Source: Flavobacterium gelidilacus DSM 15343
GTDB taxonomy: Bacteria > Bacteroidota > Bacteroidia > Flavobacteriales > Flavobacteriaceae
NCBI RefSeq assembly: GCF_000422685.1
Contig: NZ_AUGN01000004.1
Span: 186,001 to 250,000, forward strand
Direction: 5' to 3'
Length of the DNA stretch: 64,000 nt
The translations under genes were made by a program, and so were the position numbers. Position 1 is the stretch's first letter. The number at the start of each line of letters is the position of its first letter. Below the pieces are notes generated by a model. The model saw only the letters and a list, made by a program, of their open reading frames with translations, was not told where the DNA came from and made no database searches. Positions 61,509 through 64,000 of the stretch are shown piece by piece.

Positions 61509-62960
61509 CTATTTTTTTACTTCACAATGTTCTAAGAAACCAAAAAGATTATCTTTCTTAATTAATTCTGGCACACCTTCTGGAACATTATCTTCCCAAC
61601 CAGGTTCATTAGCACAAATTTGTTTTAGAACTTCTCTAGAGAATATTTTTAAGTTATTCTTTTCATAATTTTCTATATCAACCACTTTTCCATTGTAAGC
61701 AAAGAATTTATATAACTCTTTCATACGTGGATGAACTTTTAAGTTTTGAGAATTAATAATTTCACCATCTTCTCCTTCCATTGGATATAAATATACTTTT
61801 AAATCTCTGTAAAACAGTTTTCCAAAAGCTTCCAAAATTCCACCACTTAAATGACGGTAATATTTCTCATCAAAGATATCTACTAAGTTATTAACACCCA
61901 TAGCTAATCCCATGCGAGCTTTAGTAAAAGTAGAGAAATACTCAACTACTTTATAATATTCTTGGAAATTCGATATCATTACCGTTTGTCCTAATGAACA
62001 AAGCAACTCTGCTCTATCCATAAAGTCACGCTCATCAATTTCTCCTTCAGAACGTAAATTAGATAATGTAATCTCAAAAATCACATATGTATTGTCTTTA
62101 TCAACTTTGTTTTCTTGCACAAACATTTCTAGCGAACGTTTGTACATATTCATATTGACTTTAGTTACAGGTCTAAAACTTCCTCTTAAAGCAAGAATAT
62201 TTTTTTTGTATAAAACAGCTGCTGGAAGTATGTTTTTTCCTTCTGGATTAAACATTACAGCATCAGTCATTCCGTTTTTAACCAATTGTAAACTCATTAA
62301 TCGATTGTCAACATTTTCAAAACGTGGTCCAGAAAAGTTGATAGAATCAATTTCTAATTGGTCTTTATCTAAATGGTCATATAAATAGCGTAATAATTTT
62401 TTGGGATCATTGTATTTATAAAATGCACCATAAATTAAGTTTACACCTAAAGTACCAAGTGTTTCTTGTTGTAATTTTGCATCAGTTTCTTTAAAACGAA
62501 TGTGTAAAATTATTTCATTATAGGCTTCGTTTGGTTCAACTTGATAATTAATTCCAACCCAACCATGACCTTTAAATTTTTTAGCAAAATCAATTGTTGC
62601 AACAGTATTGGCATAACTAAAAAACATCTTATTTGGATGTGTTTCACGCTTTAAGCGTTGCTCCATTAAATCAGTTTCATGCGCTAACATTTTACGCAAA
62701 CGACTTTCAGTTACATATCTACCATCTATTTCTTCACCATAAATTGCATCACTAAAGTCTTTGTCATAAGCTGACATTGCCTTTGCAATTGTTCCCGATG
62801 AACCACCTGCTCTAAAAAAATGACGAACCGTTTCTTGTCCAGCACCAATTTCGGCAAAAGTTCCATAAATATGTTCGTTCAGATTTATACGCAATGCCTT
62901 GTCTTTTAGCGAAGGTATTTGCTCTATCTCTTTGTCTCCTCTTAATTTAATTTCAGTCAC
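61509..62960 (-). CDS. Conserved protein of unknown function (483 aa)
   Basis: Soluble, no signal peptide or membrane helix. Segments look strongly conserved: GAGQETVRHFFRAGGSSGTI, FSYANTVATIDFAKKFKGHGW and INFSGPRFENVDNRLMSLQLV (each part-quoted from about 35-220). Related proteins in bacterial genomes carry inconsistent names (for example nicotinate-nucleotide adenylyltransferase or TonB receptor), which the sequence does not support; I see no nucleotidyl-transfer motif. The start codon is GTG at 62958-62960. Its promoter overlaps an 18-nt palindrome. Monocistronic, with its own terminator. Confidence 0.8.
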   Translation of the reverse strand: MTEIKLRGDKEIEQIPSLKDKALRINLNEHIYGTFAEIGAGQETVRHFFRAGGSSGTIAKAMSAYDKDFSDAIYGEEIDGRYVTESRLRKMLAHETDLMEQRLKRETHPNKMFFSYANTVATIDFAKKFKGHGWVGINYQVEPNEAYNEIILHIRFKETDAKLQQETLGTLGVNLIYGAFYKYNDPKKLLRYLYDHLDKDQLEIDSINFSGPRFENVDNRLMSLQLVKNGMTDAVMFNPEGKNILPAAVLYKKNILALRGSFRPVTKVNMNMYKRSLEMFVQENKVDKDNTYVIFEITLSNLRSEGEIDERDFMDRAELLCSLGQTVMISNFQEYYKVVEYFSTFTKARMGLAMGVNNLVDIFDEKYYRHLSGGILEAFGKLFYRDLKVYLYPMEGEDGEIINSQNLKVHPRMKELYKFFAYNGKVVDIENYEKNNLKIFSREVLKQICANEPGWEDNVPEGVPELIKKDNLFGFLEHCEVKK

Positions 62961-62974
62961 AATTGTAGTTTTTA

Positions 62975-62992
62975 TTGTAAAACGTTTTACAA
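62975..62992. promoter_or_regulatory. 18-nt perfect palindrome (TTGTAAAACGTTTTACAA)
   Basis: Overlaps the -7 box (62990-62997) of the minus-strand 483-aa gene and is 14 nt upstream of its GTG. A perfect palindrome with central CG is the usual form of a LacI-type operator; no such regulator lies in the window. It could also fold as a leader hairpin. Confidence 0.5.
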
Positions 62993-62997
62993 AGGTA
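62990..62997 (-). promoter_or_regulatory. -7 promoter box of the 483-aa gene (TACCTTTG)
   Basis: TAnnTTTG on the minus strand, 30-37 nt upstream of the GTG. Confidence 0.55.
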
Positions 62998-63044
62998 CTT
63001 ATTATATAAATTTTTTTTAGTTATTTTTACATAAAAATAACAAA

Positions 63045-63809
63045 TTGAAGATCTATTTTTTAGGAACGGGAACATCACAAGGAATTCCAGTAATTGGCAG
63101 CAATCATTCCGTGTGTTTAAGTACAGATAGTAAGGATAAAAGATTAAGGGTTTCTGTTTGGATACAAGATGAAGATTTTTCTGTTGTAATTGATTGTGGG
63201 CCAGATTTTAGGCAACAAATGTTAACTTCAAAATGCACACAAATTGATGCCATTTTATTCACGCATGAGCATGCAGACCACACCGCTGGTCTAGATGATA
63301 TTCGTCCGTTTTTTTTCCGACAAGGAAACATTCCAGTTTATGCACATCAACGCGTTTTAAATAATTTATCAAAAAGATTTGATTATATTTTTAATGATGA
63401 AAATAAATATCCTGGTGCACCTTCTGTTTTAAAAAATGAAGTTTTAGAAGATCATAATTTTCAAATCAATAAGAAAACTATTAGTCCAATAAATGCTATG
63501 CATGGAAATTTGCAAGTTTTTGGATATAGAATTGATGATTTTGTCTATTTAACAGATATTAAAACTATTGCAAAAGCTGAAATTAAAAAAATAATTGGTG
63601 TCAAAGTTTTAGTAATTAATGCGTTAAGAGAAGAAGAACATAACACACATTTTAATTTAAAAGAAGCCTTAGATTTTATACATTTGGTCCAACCAAAAAA
63701 AGCTTATTTAACACACATAAGTCATTTGTTAGGTTTTCATGAAGAAGTGCAACAAAAGTTGCCAGAAAATGTTTATTTAGCTTATGATAATTTAGAAATA
63801 AAAATATAA
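63045..63809 (+). CDS. MBL-fold metallo-hydrolase (PhnP-like)
   Basis: Zinc-dependent metallo-beta-lactamase-fold hydrolase, 254 aa. N-terminal FLGTGTSQGIPVIGS and metal motif THEHADH (73-79: His74, His76, Asp78, His79) are intact; YLTDIK and LTHISHLLGFHEE complete the metal site. Similar to PhnP/RNase Z-type phosphodiesterases; the substrate is unknown. The start codon is TTG at 63045-63047, fixed by the conserved N-terminus. A small hairpin (gttattttt / aaaaataac, 63020-63041) precedes it. Confidence 0.88.
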   Translation: MKIYFLGTGTSQGIPVIGSNHSVCLSTDSKDKRLRVSVWIQDEDFSVVIDCGPDFRQQMLTSKCTQIDAILFTHEHADHTAGLDDIRPFFFRQGNIPVYAHQRVLNNLSKRFDYIFNDENKYPGAPSVLKNEVLEDHNFQINKKTISPINAMHGNLQVFGYRIDDFVYLTDIKTIAKAEIKKIIGVKVLVINALREEEHNTHFNLKEALDFIHLVQPKKAYLTHISHLLGFHEEVQQKLPENVYLAYDNLEIKI

Positions 63810-63822
63810 TAAATTTATAGTT

Positions 63823-64000
63823 ATGAAGAATACGATTTTATACTTATTCATTTTTTCTTTGTTGATTAATATATTTCAATATGTTAACTCTAATAAGATT
63901 CTGGATGCTAAAGAACAGCAAATTTTGAATTCAAAAAAATATTTAAAAATTTCTCGTGATTCATTAAAGTCATTCTCTGAAAATAATTCTTTTGATTTGA
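63823..64000 (+). CDS. Hypothetical protein, N-terminal membrane anchor (cut by window end)
   Basis: An ATG at 63823 opens a frame still open at the window end (59 codons). The first 19 residues (MKNTILYLFIFSLLINIFQ) are a membrane anchor or uncleaved signal. The rest is helical and charged (ILDAKEQQILNSKKYLKI). It starts 13 nt after the MBL gene, so the two are probably cotranscribed. Family unknown. Confidence 0.6.
   Translation, partial: MKNTILYLFIFSLLINIFQYVNSNKILDAKEQQILNSKKYLKISRDSLKSFSENNSFDL

Overview
The window is strongly A+T-rich DNA with the hallmarks of a Flavobacteriaceae chromosome (phylum Bacteroidetes), most like Flavobacterium. The evidence is: promoter -7 boxes of the form TAnnTTTG, little Shine-Dalgarno signal, type IX secretion (T9SS) C-terminal sorting domains, a TonB-dependent receptor with an N-terminal CarboxypepD_reg-like domain, and many flavobacterial families (DUF4834, DUF4331, YfhO, two ECF sigma factors). 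I see no rRNA, tRNA, IS element, prophage or CRISPR array. Both ends of the window cut genes.

Layout. 0-6 kb: housekeeping genes on the minus strand (CPA2 antiporter, purB, an SDR, a sirtuin). 6-12.3 kb: an ECF sigma/anti-sigma pair divergent from a four-gene envelope operon in which a DUF4331 protein appears to be split into two secreted halves, followed by a TPR lipoprotein and a TonB-dependent receptor. 12.3-22 kb: trmH, a DEAD-box helicase, a TRIC-like channel, rdgB, an alpha-oxoamine synthase, GNAT proteins and an outer-membrane protein. The rdgB leader carries a compact candidate structured RNA, and a 16-bp inverted repeat lies beside it. 22-28.7 kb: YfhO, a coupled small-ORF/nucleotidyltransferase pair, a glycosyltransferase and a flippase (surface glycan synthesis). 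28.8-34.7 kb: a ParE-type toxin/antitoxin pair, an S41 protease/AraC block bounded by 19-bp direct repeats, and uvrA.

35-58 kb is the main accessory region: a polysaccharide utilization locus for a laminarin-like beta-1,3(1,6)-glucan. It encodes two GH16 endo-beta-1,3-glucanases, two GH17s (one lipoprotein, one without a signal peptide), a GH30, a probable GH149 beta-1,3-glucan phosphorylase in the cytoplasm, an MFS/GPH sugar symporter, three secreted proteins that share a repeated domain likely to bind glycan, and a large one-component sensor with an HTH. It has no SusC/SusD pair. Instead, a 1041-residue protein appears to join a GH2-like TIM barrel to an outer-membrane beta-barrel. Direct repeats of CCTATAC, spaced 11 and 22 bp, occur in both long promoter regions and may be the operator. 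The proposed flow is: surface and secreted GH16/GH30/GH17 cut the glucan, oligosaccharides cross the outer membrane (possibly through the fused barrel), the MFS symporter imports them, and the cytoplasmic GH17 and phosphorylase finish them.

58-64 kb: an ECF sigma factor, a conserved 47-residue protein, an endonuclease III without its Fe-S cysteines, bcp, a secreted protein, a conserved 483-residue protein of unknown function with an 18-nt palindrome at its promoter, an MBL-fold hydrolase and a truncated gene.

Family assignments come from reading motifs by eye. No database search was run.
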